A stretch of DNA of 64,000 nucleotides from an uncultured Pseudomonadales bacterium (GCA_958295875.1 OY282379.1:2633046-2697045); one strand, 5' to 3'; positions 42,087 through 52,800 are shown, numbered from the stretch's first letter. A program made the numbers and translations. Notes: generated by a model from the sequence alone, not told the origin.

Positions 42087-44996
42087 ATGAGCGACCGGCT
42101 GGCCGAAATCGCCCTGCAGCGGGGAGAACGGCTCGTCGGCGGTGGCAATCGGCCCATCGCCCTCTCCGAACCGGGGATGGTGTGGTACGTCGTCAAGGGC
42201 GCCGTGGACGTGTTTGCGGCGCAGCAATCCGAGGATGGCTCCGCGGCAGACTTCAAGCAGTTGCTGCGCTTGGAGCCGGGGCGGCTCATCTTCGGCGTCG
42301 CCCGAGACGCGGACGCCCCGGCTGGGGTGTACATCGGCAAGGGCTTGCCAGACACCGAAGTGCGATGCTTGCCCGTGGCGGACGTGGCGGGGGCGGACGC
42401 CGCTGAATCGCTGGCCAGGGAAGTTGAGGCTTGGGTGCGCGGCATCGCCGCAACCATCGCGCGCGACATCATTCCGCGCCCGCGGCCAGAGCGGTTCCTG
42501 AGCGCCGGCGACGATGTGTTCATCGAAGAGGAAAACGTGCTGACGACGCGCGGCGGCGTCGTGTGGGTACAAGCGCCGGCGCGGGACCTGGCCTTCCTCG
42601 ACACGGGCGAGACGCAGGGCGACGGCCCGGGCTACATCGCCGTCACCGCGCACAGCTGGCTGCGGCTCTTTCGCCCGGCGCGCCTGCAAGTTGTCTCCAC
42701 GCGCACGTTGCAGGCACAGGGGCTGCTGTTGCCGGCCCTCTCTGAGTTCCACCGCGTGGCGCTGGCGGCAGAGGAAACCCACCGCCGCCTGATGCTGGTG
42801 GACATGGCCAACCTGCTGCGAACGCAGGGCATCCATCGCAGCGAAAGCGAAGCCCGGGCAAGGGATGAGCTGTTCGGCGTGCTGGAGGCGGAGCGGGCGC
42901 CGGCCCGTGGCGGCGAGGACGGCTCGGTGCTGCGCGCTGCCTTGGAGCGGATTGGCGACCACGAGGGCATTGAGTTCCGGTTTCCGCCGGCGTCTTCCGC
43001 TGGGGGAGATGACGGCGAACGCGGTGCCGACCTAGCGGAGATCCAGCGCATCTCCAGCGTGCGTTCGCGCACAGTGCGGCTGCCCGCCGAAGAGCGCTGG
43101 TGGCTCGGCAAGAGCGGTGCGTTGTTGGCTCGGCGCCGCGAGTCTGGCGCGCCGGTCGCGCTGGTGCCGGGTGCGCTGGGGCGTTATCGCGCCATCGATG
43201 CAGACACGGGCCGGGCCATCAAGGTGGATGCGCGGCTCGCCGCGGAACTGGAAGAAGACGCAGAGAGCTTCTACAGCCCGTTCCCGCCGTCGGAGCGCGT
43301 CAGCGGGCGCGCGCTCCTGCGCTTCGGGCTGCGCGGGCTTGGGTGGGACGTGGCGCGCTTTGCCGTCGCCGGGCTCGCGTTCGGCTTGCTGATGCTCACC
43401 CCCGCCATCTTCCTCGGCAACGTGGTCGACAACGTGATTCCAAGCGGCTCGCCTTGGTTCCTCGCCAAGGTCGGCGTCACGCTCGTCCTGCTGGCGGCCT
43501 TCACCGGCCTCGCCCTCGTTTTGCAGGGCATGGCGATGATGCGGGTGGAAGCGGTCTCCGGCGCCCGTCTGGGCGCTGCGGTTTGGGATCGTGTGCTCAA
43601 TCAGCCGCAAGGGTTCTTTCGCCGCTTCGCCGCCGGCGAACTGGCGATGCGCGCCATGGCCTTCCAGCATGTGCGCGACCAAGTCTCCGGCGTTGTGGCC
43701 AACTCGCTGTTGGCCGTGATCTTCCTGCTGCCGACGTTCGCGCTCCTGTTCTGGTACGACGCGACGATCGGCTGGTTGGGGCTGGCGCTTGGCCTCGGCT
43801 CCGCAGCGGTGACGCTCGTGTTCGCGCTGCGGCAACTGCCGCATCATCGCCGCCTGCTCGTCATCTCGGAACGCTTGACTGGCAAGCTGGTGCAGTTGCT
43901 GAACGGCATCGGCAAGCTGCGCTCCACCGGTTCAGAAGGCATCGGGTTCGCGCTGTGGGCCAAGGACTACCGGGCGCAGAAGCAAACCGAGATGCGGTTG
44001 GGCCAGTTCAATGAGCATCTCGTCGCGTTCCTCACCGCGGCGCCCCTGTTGGCGGCGTCCGCGGTGTTCGCTGCGACGATGCGCGATGGCGCCGGCCTCG
44101 GCATCGGCGATTTCCTCACCGTCTATGTGGCCTTCATGGCGTTCTATGCCGCGGTGGCCGGGCTCGGTGGCTCGGTGGCCGCGTTGGTGGCCGTGTTGCC
44201 CGCATACGAGCACACGAAGCCCATCCTCGACGCCCCGCCGCAGAGCGGCGACACCGGCGAGCCACCGCCAGACTTGAGCGGCGAGGTGCATCTCGATCAT
44301 GTGAGTTTCCGCTATGGCGAGGACGGGCCGCTTGTGCTGCGAGACCTGTCCATCCATGCGCGGGCCGGCGAGTTCGTGGCCATCGTCGGCGAATCTGGCG
44401 CCGGCAAGAGCACCTTGTTCCGGCTGGCGCTGGGGTTGGAAACGCCCCTTGCGGGCACCGTTTACTACGACGGGCTGGACTTGGGGCGCCTCAACAAGCG
44501 CGCCGTGCGCAGCCGGATTGGCATGGTGGTGCAGGATGCCTCGATGCAGCCCGGCACCGTGTTCGAGAACATCATCGGCGTCGCCACGGACTTGACGGAG
44601 GATGACGCATGGCGGGCCGCCCGTTTGGCCGCGGTGGACGAGGACATCGCCGCCATGCCGATGCAGATGCACACGCCTGTGGGCGAGAGCGCGATGTTTT
44701 CCGGTGGGCAGGTGCAACGCATCATGTTGGCAGCGGCGCTGGCGCGAGACCCGTGCGTGTTGTTTCTGGATGAGGCCACGAACTGGCTGGACAACAAGAG
44801 CCAAGCGCGGGTGATGGAGAGCGTGACCGCGCTTGCCGTGACGCGATTCGTCAGCGCGCACCGGCTCTCGACCATCCGCATGGCAGACAGCATCTATGTG
44901 CTGCAGGATGGCCAAATCGCGCAATCCGGCACGTTCGACGAGCTCGTGGAAGCCGAAGGCCCATTCCGGGACTTGGTGCAGCGGCAGATCGCCTGA
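42087..44996 (+). CDS. NHLP family export ABC transporter: permease/ATPase subunit 2
   Basis: A 969-residue ABC exporter of the second NHLP type. The first approximately 400 residues are a cytoplasmic domain specific to this family, with cyclic-nucleotide-binding-like strands (GMVWYVVKGAVDVFAAQQ, FLSAGDDVFIEEENVL). They are followed by the membrane domain (about 410-690) and an NBD with Walker A GESGAGKST near 769, FSGGQVQR and FLDEATNWLD. In the signature the expected second Q is followed by V, a mild variation. GGAGG lies 5 nt before ATG 42087, which fixes the start 32 bp after the C39 gene. It probably forms a heterodimer with it. Confidence 0.9.
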   Translation: MSDRLAEIALQRGERLVGGGNRPIALSEPGMVWYVVKGAVDVFAAQQSEDGSAADFKQLLRLEPGRLIFGVARDADAPAGVYIGKGLPDTEVRCLPVADVAGADAAESLAREVEAWVRGIAATIARDIIPRPRPERFLSAGDDVFIEEENVLTTRGGVVWVQAPARDLAFLDTGETQGDGPGYIAVTAHSWLRLFRPARLQVVSTRTLQAQGLLLPALSEFHRVALAAEETHRRLMLVDMANLLRTQGIHRSESEARARDELFGVLEAERAPARGGEDGSVLRAALERIGDHEGIEFRFPPASSAGGDDGERGADLAEIQRISSVRSRTVRLPAEERWWLGKSGALLARRRESGAPVALVPGALGRYRAIDADTGRAIKVDARLAAELEEDAESFYSPFPPSERVSGRALLRFGLRGLGWDVARFAVAGLAFGLLMLTPAIFLGNVVDNVIPSGSPWFLAKVGVTLVLLAAFTGLALVLQGMAMMRVEAVSGARLGAAVWDRVLNQPQGFFRRFAAGELAMRAMAFQHVRDQVSGVVANSLLAVIFLLPTFALLFWYDATIGWLGLALGLGSAAVTLVFALRQLPHHRRLLVISERLTGKLVQLLNGIGKLRSTGSEGIGFALWAKDYRAQKQTEMRLGQFNEHLVAFLTAAPLLAASAVFAATMRDGAGLGIGDFLTVYVAFMAFYAAVAGLGGSVAALVAVLPAYEHTKPILDAPPQSGDTGEPPPDLSGEVHLDHVSFRYGEDGPLVLRDLSIHARAGEFVAIVGESGAGKSTLFRLALGLETPLAGTVYYDGLDLGRLNKRAVRSRIGMVVQDASMQPGTVFENIIGVATDLTEDDAWRAARLAAVDEDIAAMPMQMHTPVGESAMFSGGQVQRIMLAAALARDPCVLFLDEATNWLDNKSQARVMESVTALAVTRFVSAHRLSTIRMADSIYVLQDGQIAQSGTFDELVEAEGPFRDLVQRQIA

Positions 44997-45040
44997 GCCC
45001 GCAGCTAGGGCTTGGCTAGCGGCGGGGATGCGCCGGTGTG

Positions 45041-45670
45041 TCAGGCGCCGGGCTGGATGGAGTTGTTCAACGCCGCGGCGCGCCGATAGGCTGGGCGTTC
45101 GTGATGACGCTCGCGGTAGGCGTCCAAGGCCGGCGCCAGCGTGAAGCCGTAGGCGCGCGCCCAATCGAGGCACGAGACCAACAAGATGTCTGCGCCGGAG
45201 AAGGCGTCGCCCACCGCGTAGGGCGCGTCGCCCAAGCGTTCTTCGGCCCAGCGGATCTGCTTCTCGAAGCCTTGGCGCGCCGCCTCCACCGCCACCGGCG
45301 CTTCGCCATACAGGGCGGCGAGATCACGGTGTTTGCGGATCACATAGAGGGTGTGCGCGTCGAGCTCCATGAGGATGAAGGACATCCACTCGTAGTAGCG
45401 GGCGCGCTCGGCGCTGCCGAGGGGCGGGGTGAGGCCGCCGTGCTTGTCGCCGAGGTAGGTGACGATGGCCGCGCTCTCGGTGAGCACTAAGCCGTCGTCC
45501 ACCAACACTGGCACCTTCTCTTTGATGCTGAGGGCGCGGAACGCGGGTGTCTGCGTTTCACCGGTGCGCGGGCCGATGAGCTTCGCCTCGTACTCGAGGC
45601 CGAGTTCCTCCAGCGCCCAATGCGCGCGGATGGTGCGCGAGGTGGCGCCGCCCCACAAGACGAGCGTCAT
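45041..45670 (-). CDS. Glutathione S-transferase family protein
   Basis: A 209-residue protein. The thioredoxin-like N-domain has the Ser/Thr-rich active site start LVLWGGATSRTIRAHWALEE, the cis-Pro segment EKVPVLVDDGLVLTESAAIV and the glutathione-binding TESAA motif. An all-helical C-domain has GDAFSGADILLVSCLDWA (the N-capping/S-x-x-D element). GAAGGA precedes ATG 45670. It converges with the export operon and is probably unrelated to it; a general detoxification or isomerase role is likely. Confidence 0.88.
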   Translation of the reverse strand: MTLVLWGGATSRTIRAHWALEELGLEYEAKLIGPRTGETQTPAFRALSIKEKVPVLVDDGLVLTESAAIVTYLGDKHGGLTPPLGSAERARYYEWMSFILMELDAHTLYVIRKHRDLAALYGEAPVAVEAARQGFEKQIRWAEERLGDAPYAVGDAFSGADILLVSCLDWARAYGFTLAPALDAYRERHHERPAYRRAAALNNSIQPGA

Positions 45671-45827
45671 GGCTCTTGTCCTTCCCCAACATGCTCAGCT
45701 TGATGCTCACCGAAGTGGCGGCGTGGCGCAAGGATGGGCCCAGCGGCGCCGGCGGCCATTGGCCCTTGACCTGTACCGATGGACAGTTATAGTCATCGGC
45801 TCCTCTCCCCCTTTGAGGCAATGCGGG

Positions 45828-46913
45828 ATGGAGCGACGCGAGGTGCATAAGGGCCGCGGGGCGGTCAGCAACCCCGGCGGCCGATTCGAGCAGCACCGCA
45901 GTGTGCCGGAGGATGATGGCTGGGCGTCATCGGGGCAGGGCGCTGCCGACGATGCGTTCGGGGCGTCTGCCCCACAAACCGAGTTCTTGCCAGACGACAC
46001 CAAGAACCTCATTGCCACCAACCGCTCGCCGGACATTCCGTTCAGCCAATCCATCAACCCGTACAAGGGTTGTGAGCATGGCTGCATTTACTGCTACGCG
46101 CGGCCCACCCACGCATTCTTGGACTTGTCGCCGGGCTTGGATTTCGAGACGAAGATCTTCCACAAAACCCATGTGGAACAACGCCTGCGGGAAGCGTTAG
46201 AGCGGCCGGGCTACGTTTGCTCCACCTTGGCCATGGGCACCAACACAGATCCATACCAGCCCGGTGAACGGCGCTTTCGCGTCACCCGCCAAGTGCTGGA
46301 GACGCTGCTCGAGTACCGCCACCCCGTGAGCATCGTCACCAAGGGCGCCGGCGTGCTGCGTGACTTGGACCTGTTGCAGGCGTTTGCAGAGCAACAACTG
46401 GTTGCCGTGATGGTGAGCGTGACGACCCTCGACAACGCCTTGAAGACGAAACTGGAGCCGCGCACCGCATCGCCGGCGGCGCGCCTGCGCGTGGTGTCCA
46501 CGCTCCGTGATGCGGGGGTGCCGGTGGGCGTGATGGCGGCGCCCATGATCCCGTTCGTGAACGATGGCGAGCTGGAGCACATCGTCGCCGCCGCCGCCGA
46601 AGCCGGCGCCCAAGGCATGGGCTACATCCTGCTGCGCCTGCCGTTCGAGGTGAAAGACCTATTTCTCGATTGGCTCAACGAACACTATCCGTTGAAGGCG
46701 GAGCATGTGATGAATCGCGTGCGCGACACCCGCGGCGGGCGCGCCTACGCCTCTGGATGGGGAACGCGGATGCGCGGCGAGGGCGTGTATGCGGAACTCT
46801 TGGCCAAGCGCTTTGAGGTGGCGTGGCGCAAGCATGGCTTCACCGAGCGCTCGATGCCGGTGTTGCGCACAGACTTGTTCCGCCCCAGCGTGGAGCAGCT
46901 CGGGCTCTTCTGA
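45828..46913 (+). CDS. PA0069-family radical SAM protein (SplB-like)
   Basis: A 361-residue radical SAM protein. The [4Fe-4S] motif is C82-x3-C86-x2-C89 (YKGCEHGCIYCYARP), preceded by the family text NLIATNRSPDIPFSQSINPY. The SAM-side segments VCSTLAMGTNTDPYQPGER and GVMAAPMIPFVNDGELE follow. It resembles DNA-repair photoproduct-lyase-like proteins and is widespread in proteobacteria, but its reaction is not known. Despite being near the RiPP locus it lacks a RiPP-recognition (RRE) or SPASM domain, so I do not assign it to peptide maturation. ATG 45828 fits the family start; the longer frame from 45459 runs antisense to GST. Confidence 0.88.
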   Translation: MERREVHKGRGAVSNPGGRFEQHRSVPEDDGWASSGQGAADDAFGASAPQTEFLPDDTKNLIATNRSPDIPFSQSINPYKGCEHGCIYCYARPTHAFLDLSPGLDFETKIFHKTHVEQRLREALERPGYVCSTLAMGTNTDPYQPGERRFRVTRQVLETLLEYRHPVSIVTKGAGVLRDLDLLQAFAEQQLVAVMVSVTTLDNALKTKLEPRTASPAARLRVVSTLRDAGVPVGVMAAPMIPFVNDGELEHIVAAAAEAGAQGMGYILLRLPFEVKDLFLDWLNEHYPLKAEHVMNRVRDTRGGRAYASGWGTRMRGEGVYAELLAKRFEVAWRKHGFTERSMPVLRTDLFRPSVEQLGLF

Positions 46914-46936
46914 GTTCTGAATCGCCGGGCTGCCCC

Positions 46937-48334
46937 CTACGCCGCGTGTGCCTTGGCCTTGGGCCGGAACCACCACACCGCCGCCCCGATGGCCGCCCAG
47001 CCGAGCACCATCGCCCACTCGTAAGGCCAAGCGAGGGATGAGGGGCTGAAGGGCAGGTACAGGCAGAGCAGCGCGAAGCCGAGCACGATGGCGGCGCCGC
47101 CGACGAGGCGCGGGGAGCGCACGCGGAAGGGCCGCGCCATCTCCGGCCGCTTGCGCCGCAGGGCCAGGAAGGCGATGGGCACGAACAGATAGGCGACCAC
47201 CACCGCAAAGCTGCCGGCGTTGATGAGCCAAACCAGAATCGTGCGGCCAAAGAACGGCGACACGCACGCCATCACGCCGAGGGTGATGATGCCGACATAG
47301 GGCGTGCGATGCTTCGGATGCAAACGGGCGAATGCTGCCGGCAGCACCCCGGACTCGGCCAGCGCGAACATCACGCGGCTGCCGCCGATGATGAAGGCGT
47401 TCCAACTGGTGAGGATGCCGCCGACGCCACCGGCGATGAGGGCAACCCCCGCCCAACTGCCTCCCCACAAGGTTTTGGCGGCGTCTGCGGTGGCCATCGT
47501 CGCGTTGGCGCGGGCCGTGGCGTCCAAGCCCAAGGCCGCGGCGAAGGAGATGGCGCCGTACCACGCCACGGCCAGCAACAGCGAGCCGATCAAGAGCCAA
47601 CCGATGCGCCGCGCCGGCAAATCGATCTCCTCCGCGGACTGGGGCAGCACATCGAAGCCGACCAACAGCGCCGGCGCCATGATGAGCACCGTCAAGATGC
47701 CGGTTGCCGGCGTCGCGATGAGCGGCGCCGCGTTGGCCATGTCTCCATGTGCGGCGGCGCCGGCAAAGAGCACGCAGCCGGCGAGCAGGATGGCGCCGGT
47801 GACGATGCTCTGCACGATGGCCGCAACGCGGATGCCCAGGACATTGATCCACGTCATCACGATGGCCGCGCCCACGCCGATCAACAGGAAGCCCAAGTTC
47901 ACTGGCGCGTCGAGCACGGTCCACAACGTCGTGAGGCGGATGTTCGGCAGCAGGTATTCGAGCGCGGTGGGCAACGCGACGGACTCGAACGCGCACACCA
48001 CCCCATAGGCCATCAGCAGCGCCCAAGTGCAGACGAAAGACCAGCCGGGCCCCAGCCCCTCGTGGGTGTAGACGTGCTCGCCACCGGCCTTCGGCATGGC
48101 GGCGGCGAGTTCCGAATAGGTGAGGCCAATGAGGGCGATCACGAGGCCGGCGGCGCCGAACGCCACCAGCGCCCCCAAGGAGCCGGCGCTTTCCACCCAA
48201 TGCCCGGTGAGCATCACCCAGCTCCAGCCGATCATGGCGCCGAACGACAGCGTGAGCACCTCGCGGGTGCGCAACACCCGCTTGAATCGGGGTTCAGGGA
48301 TGGCAGAATCTCCGCCGGCTAGGCAATTCGCCAT
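46937..48334 (-). CDS. APC-family amino acid permease
   Basis: A 465-residue inner-membrane transporter with about twelve hydrophobic helices. The APC signature regions are REVLTLSFGAMIGWSWVMLTG (TM1, unwound glycine region), AAAMPKAGGEHVYTHEGLGP after TM2-3, and GFDVLPQSAEEIDLPARRIG in the loop after TM6. It most likely takes up an amino acid or polyamine by proton coupling; the substrate is not deducible. It converges with the radical SAM gene and is divergent, 14 bp away, from the small hypothetical gene at 48349. Confidence 0.88.
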   Translation of the reverse strand: MANCLAGGDSAIPEPRFKRVLRTREVLTLSFGAMIGWSWVMLTGHWVESAGSLGALVAFGAAGLVIALIGLTYSELAAAMPKAGGEHVYTHEGLGPGWSFVCTWALLMAYGVVCAFESVALPTALEYLLPNIRLTTLWTVLDAPVNLGFLLIGVGAAIVMTWINVLGIRVAAIVQSIVTGAILLAGCVLFAGAAAHGDMANAAPLIATPATGILTVLIMAPALLVGFDVLPQSAEEIDLPARRIGWLLIGSLLLAVAWYGAISFAAALGLDATARANATMATADAAKTLWGGSWAGVALIAGGVGGILTSWNAFIIGGSRVMFALAESGVLPAAFARLHPKHRTPYVGIITLGVMACVSPFFGRTILVWLINAGSFAVVVAYLFVPIAFLALRRKRPEMARPFRVRSPRLVGGAAIVLGFALLCLYLPFSPSSLAWPYEWAMVLGWAAIGAAVWWFRPKAKAHAA

Positions 48335-48348
48335 TCTCGCCGATCGAC

Positions 48349-48693
48349 ATGCACGAAGAAAGCAGCGGCGCGGCGCGCGTCCCGCAAGCCCCCGCGCCGC
48401 TTGGGCAGGACCGGAGCGATGGGCGCGACAGCCCCCGTCGGATGGTCGAACTGCCCGTCGGCCACAAGGCCGTGCAGGTAGCCGTTGCTGAAGACGGCGC
48501 CTTGGAACTATGGCTCGATGGCTGCCTGCGCAAGCGTCGGGCGCCCTCCGAGCGCGCGCCCCTCTATGTTTGGACGAACGTGGAACTCCATTGGGAGGAG
48601 CACCGCTTCGTCGAAGCGCGGTATTGGCCGCGCAGCGGCGAACTGCAGGTGACGGTCAACGGCGAAACGGCGTATGCGGGGCGGATAGGCTAG
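48349..48693 (+). CDS. Small conserved-type hypothetical protein
   Basis: A 114-residue protein, family without a name known to me. The conserved-looking core is VQVAVAEDGALELWLDGCLRK and PLYVWTNVELHWEEHRFVEA, then RYWPRSGELQVTVNGE. It has alternating strands like a small beta-sandwich and no signal peptide. The N-terminal 30 residues are low complexity, so the true start may be ATG 48442 (MVELPVGHKAV) instead of 48349. The adjacency to the permease start (14 bp, divergent) leaves almost no room for two promoters if 48349 is used, which also favours the later start. Confidence 0.55.
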   Translation: MHEESSGAARVPQAPAPLGQDRSDGRDSPRRMVELPVGHKAVQVAVAEDGALELWLDGCLRKRRAPSERAPLYVWTNVELHWEEHRFVEARYWPRSGELQVTVNGETAYAGRIG

Positions 48694-48755
48694 CTCGCTG
48701 GACTCCATGCGCGACGGGCGCTAGCAGGGCAGCCGCGCGGGGCGCTTGCCGCCTT

Positions 48756-49769
48756 TCAACTGTTCCAAGGCAGCACCAGCACCTTGCCGTGGGCATCCGG
48801 CTGCGCCAGCGCCTCGAAGGCGTCAGCCACCCCATCGAGGCCCACGGAATGCGTGACCAGCGGCGCCACGTCGAGCCTGCCGGCGGCGATGTCCTGCAAT
48901 GTGTCCCCAAACTCCGGCACGGAGTAACCGAGCACGTATTGCACGTTGAGTTCCTTGTTCACGGCGATGAGCGGCCGTGAATGGTCCATTTGCAGGCAAA
49001 CGCCCACCACGACGATGCGTGAGTGCGGCGGGGCGCGCAGGAAGATGTCGTCGATGATGCCCGGCGCCCCCACGCACTCGAACACCACGACGCGCTCCCG
49101 GCGGCGCACTTCGTCCAACTTGTAGGCATCGGCCTCGCCGGGGTGCAACACCGTGTCGGCGCCAAGGGCTTCGGCGAGTTGACGGCGCGTGTGCGAGGGC
49201 TCGGACGCCACCACCGGCCCGGCGCCAGCCGCCTTCAGATTCGCGATGACCGCGAGGCCGACGGGCCCGGCGCCGATGACGATGATGGCCTCGTCGCCAT
49301 CGAGCCGCGCCATGTTCACCGCGTGGCGGCCCACCGCCATGGGTTCCGTGAGCGCGGCCATTTCCTTGGGCGTGCCGGACGGCACAGGCATCAGCAGGCG
49401 TTCGCTGAGCAGCATGTATTCGCCAAATCCGCCCGGCGCATCGGGCGAATAGCCGACCGGAAGCACCGTTGGCCTGGCCAAGGCCGGCACCGAGCACACC
49501 AAATCTCCCGCCTTGAGCGCGCCGGCGCGTTCCATCACCTCCGCGCAGAACTCGTGGCCGAGCACAACGGGCTTCAGCGTGGTGAGCTTGAACGCGCCGC
49601 CGGCCTCAAGGCTGGTGGCGACGAACTCCTCGGTGTGGCGGGCGGCGTGCAGGTCAGACCCGCAAATGCCGCAAGCGAGGGACTTCACCACCACTTCGCC
49701 GGCAGCCGGCGTCGGGTCTGGCACGTCTTCCACCCACAGCCGGCCGCGCTCCATCAAGGCTGCGCGCAT
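48756..49769 (-). CDS. Zinc-binding alcohol dehydrogenase (MDR family)
   Basis: A 337-residue medium-chain dehydrogenase. Catalytic zinc ligands are in LACGICGSDLHAARH and LGHEFCAEV. The NAD(P) Rossmann motif is IIVIGAGPVGLAVIANLKAAG. The four-cysteine structural-zinc lobe of classical ADHs is absent (only one Cys near DLVCSVPALARP), which places it in the subgroup without structural zinc. GGGAGGTGAG precedes ATG 49769. It is upstream-facing from the third RND operon by 62 bp and probably independent. Substrate: an alcohol or polyol, not determinable. Confidence 0.88.
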   Translation of the reverse strand: MRAALMERGRLWVEDVPDPTPAAGEVVVKSLACGICGSDLHAARHTEEFVATSLEAGGAFKLTTLKPVVLGHEFCAEVMERAGALKAGDLVCSVPALARPTVLPVGYSPDAPGGFGEYMLLSERLLMPVPSGTPKEMAALTEPMAVGRHAVNMARLDGDEAIIVIGAGPVGLAVIANLKAAGAGPVVASEPSHTRRQLAEALGADTVLHPGEADAYKLDEVRRRERVVVFECVGAPGIIDDIFLRAPPHSRIVVVGVCLQMDHSRPLIAVNKELNVQYVLGYSVPEFGDTLQDIAAGRLDVAPLVTHSVGLDGVADAFEALAQPDAHGKVLVLPWNS

Positions 49770-49831
49770 GTCTCACCTCCCTGCATTGCGTCCCCATGCC
49801 CTCGGTGTGCGGCCGCGCCCCGCCACCGCGC

Positions 49832-52800
49832 TCAGCGTCCGCCAGTGGCCTCAGCCGGCAATCCTTGGGCGCCCGTTGGCGCGGCCGCAGCGCTCGGCGC
49901 CCGGCGCGCATCGGCCACGATGTTGTAGAGGCATGGCACCAGCACCAACGTGATGACGGTGGCGAAGAGGATGCCAAAGCCCAGCGAGACGGCCATTTGC
50001 ACCACGATCTGCGCTTCCGCAGCAGTCTCGAACATGATCGGCAACAGGCCGAAGAAGGTGGTGAGGGACGTGAGCAGAATGGCTCGAAAGCGTGCCGCGC
50101 CGGAGTCGATGGCGGCCTTGGCGGGGGAATCCCCCCGCGCCGCGGCGCGATTGACGAAGTCCACCATGATGAGGCTGTCGTTCACCACCACCCCCGCCAA
50201 GGCGACGATGCCGATGAGGGAGACCGACGTGATCGCCAAGTCCAACAGCATGTGGCCCAGCACCGCGCCGATGACGCCGAACGGGATGACGCTCATGATG
50301 AGCAGCGGCTGCACATAGGAGCGCAGCGGGATCGCCATGAGGGCGAAAATGCCGAGCAGCGCGGCGCCAAACGCCCAGCCGAGCTTCTGAATGGAGAGCA
50401 CTTGCTCCAGCGCCCCGCCGGCCAAGCCGTGCCGCACGCCGGGGTAGCGCGCCATGAGGTCGGGCAGGAACTCCGCCTCCACCTGGCTGATCACCTGCAG
50501 TGGCTCCACGATGGCAAGGTCTGCGTTGGCGGAGACGGTGACGGTGGATTGCCCGTCGGTGCGTCGCAGGGCGCCGTAACCTTGTGCCATCTCATAGTCC
50601 GCCACGGCGTTGAAGGGCAGTTCGCGGCCATCCGGCAAGCGAATCCACATGTTCTCCAAGTTGCCGATGGAGCCTCGCTCGGAACGCGGGTAACGCACCC
50701 ACACCCACACTTCGTTAGGGCCGCGTTGAATCCGCTGCGCCTCTGCCCCGTAGAACGCTTGGCGCACCTGCCGCGCCAGCTCGGCCAACGTCACGCCCAG
50801 CGCCTCGGCTTCGGGCTTCACCCGCAGTTTGATTTCCTCCGGGCCGGTGCGGGCGTCGCTCTGCACCTCGTACAGCCCGTCGTAGCTGCGCAAGTGGTCA
50901 TGCAGCGCTTCCGCGGCCCGTTCCAGCGTGGGGTAGTCGCGGCCAGACAGCGCGAAGGAGATGGGCTTGCCGCCAATTTGCGAGCTTGAGAAGAAGCGGA
51001 GTTCGCGCACGCCGGCGATCTCCCCGGCCTTCTCCCGCCAACGCCGCTCGATGTCGGCGGGGCCGGCGACGCGGTCTGGCGATCTGTCCAGCTCGACCCG
51101 AATGTCGCCGCGGTCGCTGCCGGTGATGTAGGCGAACATGTGTTGCGCGACGTCGCGATCGGTGCCCGTTTCCGCCTTGATGTCCTCGTTCACTTCGCGC
51201 AAGTCCGCATCCAGCTTCTCGAGGATGGTGCGGGCGAGGGTGCGCGGCGTCCCTTCCCGCAGCTGGATGGATGCGGACACGTAGTCCATGTCGAGGTTGG
51301 GGAAGAAGACGATCCGCACCACGCCGCCGGAAACGAGCCCCGCCGCCAGGATCATCAACGCCACGAAGAACGCCACCGTCGCGTAGCGATACTCGATGGC
51401 TTTGGCGAGAAACGGCTTGTAGACGTTGTCGATGAAGCGTTTGAGGCCGCGCTCCACACGATCTGCAATGCCGCGTCGGCGGGTGGGTTCCTTGGTGTAG
51501 GCGGCCAAGTGCGATGGCAGGATCAGCTTGGATTCCACCAGCGAAAACACGAGGCACAACACCACCACCCAGCCGATGGATTGGCTGATCTTGGCGACGA
51601 TGCCGGTGGCGAACAGCAATGGCGCGAATGCCATGATGGTGGTGAGCACGCCAAAGGTGGCCGGCACCGCCACGCGCCGCGTGCCCTCGATGACGTTGGC
51701 CAGCGTGTAGCCGTGCGCCTGCGTTTGGGCGTGAACGCTCTCGCCGACGATGATCGCGTCATCCACGACGATGCCGAGCACGACGATGAACGCGAACAAG
51801 CTCATGGTGTTGACGGAGATGCCGATGGCCGGCGCCGGCAGCAGCATGAAGGCGCCGAGAAAGGCGACCGGCAACCCGACCGCGACCCAGATGGCGATGC
51901 GCAGGCGCAGGAACAATCCCAAGACGATGAACACGAGCAAGGCGCCGAGGGCCAAGTTCTCGATCATCATCGTCATGCGGCTTTCAAGGTAGTAGGTGCT
52001 GTCTGCCCAGACCGTCAGTTTCACGCCGGGCGGCAGGGTGGCTTGGCGTTGCGCCGCGTACTCGCGCACATGCTCAGCGATGGCGACTTCGTTCTCCGTT
52101 TCGGTGGCGTAAATGGCGACGGCCAAGCTCCGCTCGCCGTCGAACGAGGCATAAGACTCCACTTCCGCGAAGCCATCGCGGATGGTGGCGATGTCTCCAA
52201 GGCGCAAGCGCACGCCATCGGTGCGCGTCAGCAGCACGATTTGCTCGAAATCTGCGCCGGTGTATGCCTGTCCCTTGGCGCGCAGGCGAATGTCGCCGGC
52301 TTCGGAGCGGATGGCGCCGCCGGGCAAATCCACAGACCAACGGCGGATGGCCGTTGCCACGTCCTCAAGGGTGAGGCCGTATTGCCGCAGCGTGTGCTCG
52401 GCGACTTCAACGGAAATCTCGAAGCGCCGCGCGCCATGCACCTCCACCGCGGAGATGCCCGGCAAGCCGGTGACCTCATCGCGGACTGTCTGCGCCAGCG
52501 TCGTCAGCGCCACCTCGTCGATGTCGCCATGAAGCTGTAGATTGAGCACCCCCCGCTTGAAGATTTGGCGGCTGATGACCGGCCGCTCCGTTTCCCGGGG
52601 GAACGTGGCGATGCCGTCCACCGCCAACTTCACCTCGTCCGTGATTTCCGCGGCGTCGTAGGCCTCGCCCACGGTGACGTAGATGCCGCCGGTGCCTTCC
52701 CAAGCGATGGATTCGATGCGTTGGATGCCCTCGATGTGCTTGATGGCCTCCTCGACTTTGATGACTACGCCTTCCTCGACTTCCTGCGGCGCCGCGCCGA

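Noticed and set aside
38869..44996. Type I secretion or colicin V-like system instead of NHLP export
   Set aside because: The third gene has the long N-terminal cytoplasmic domain specific to NHLP systems, and the precursor leader is of the nitrile-hydratase type, not a short double-glycine leader.
45828..46913. Radical SAM protein as the RiPP maturase
   Set aside because: The sequence matches the PA0069/SplB-like family, lacks SPASM and RRE regions, and is separated from the locus by a convergent GST gene.
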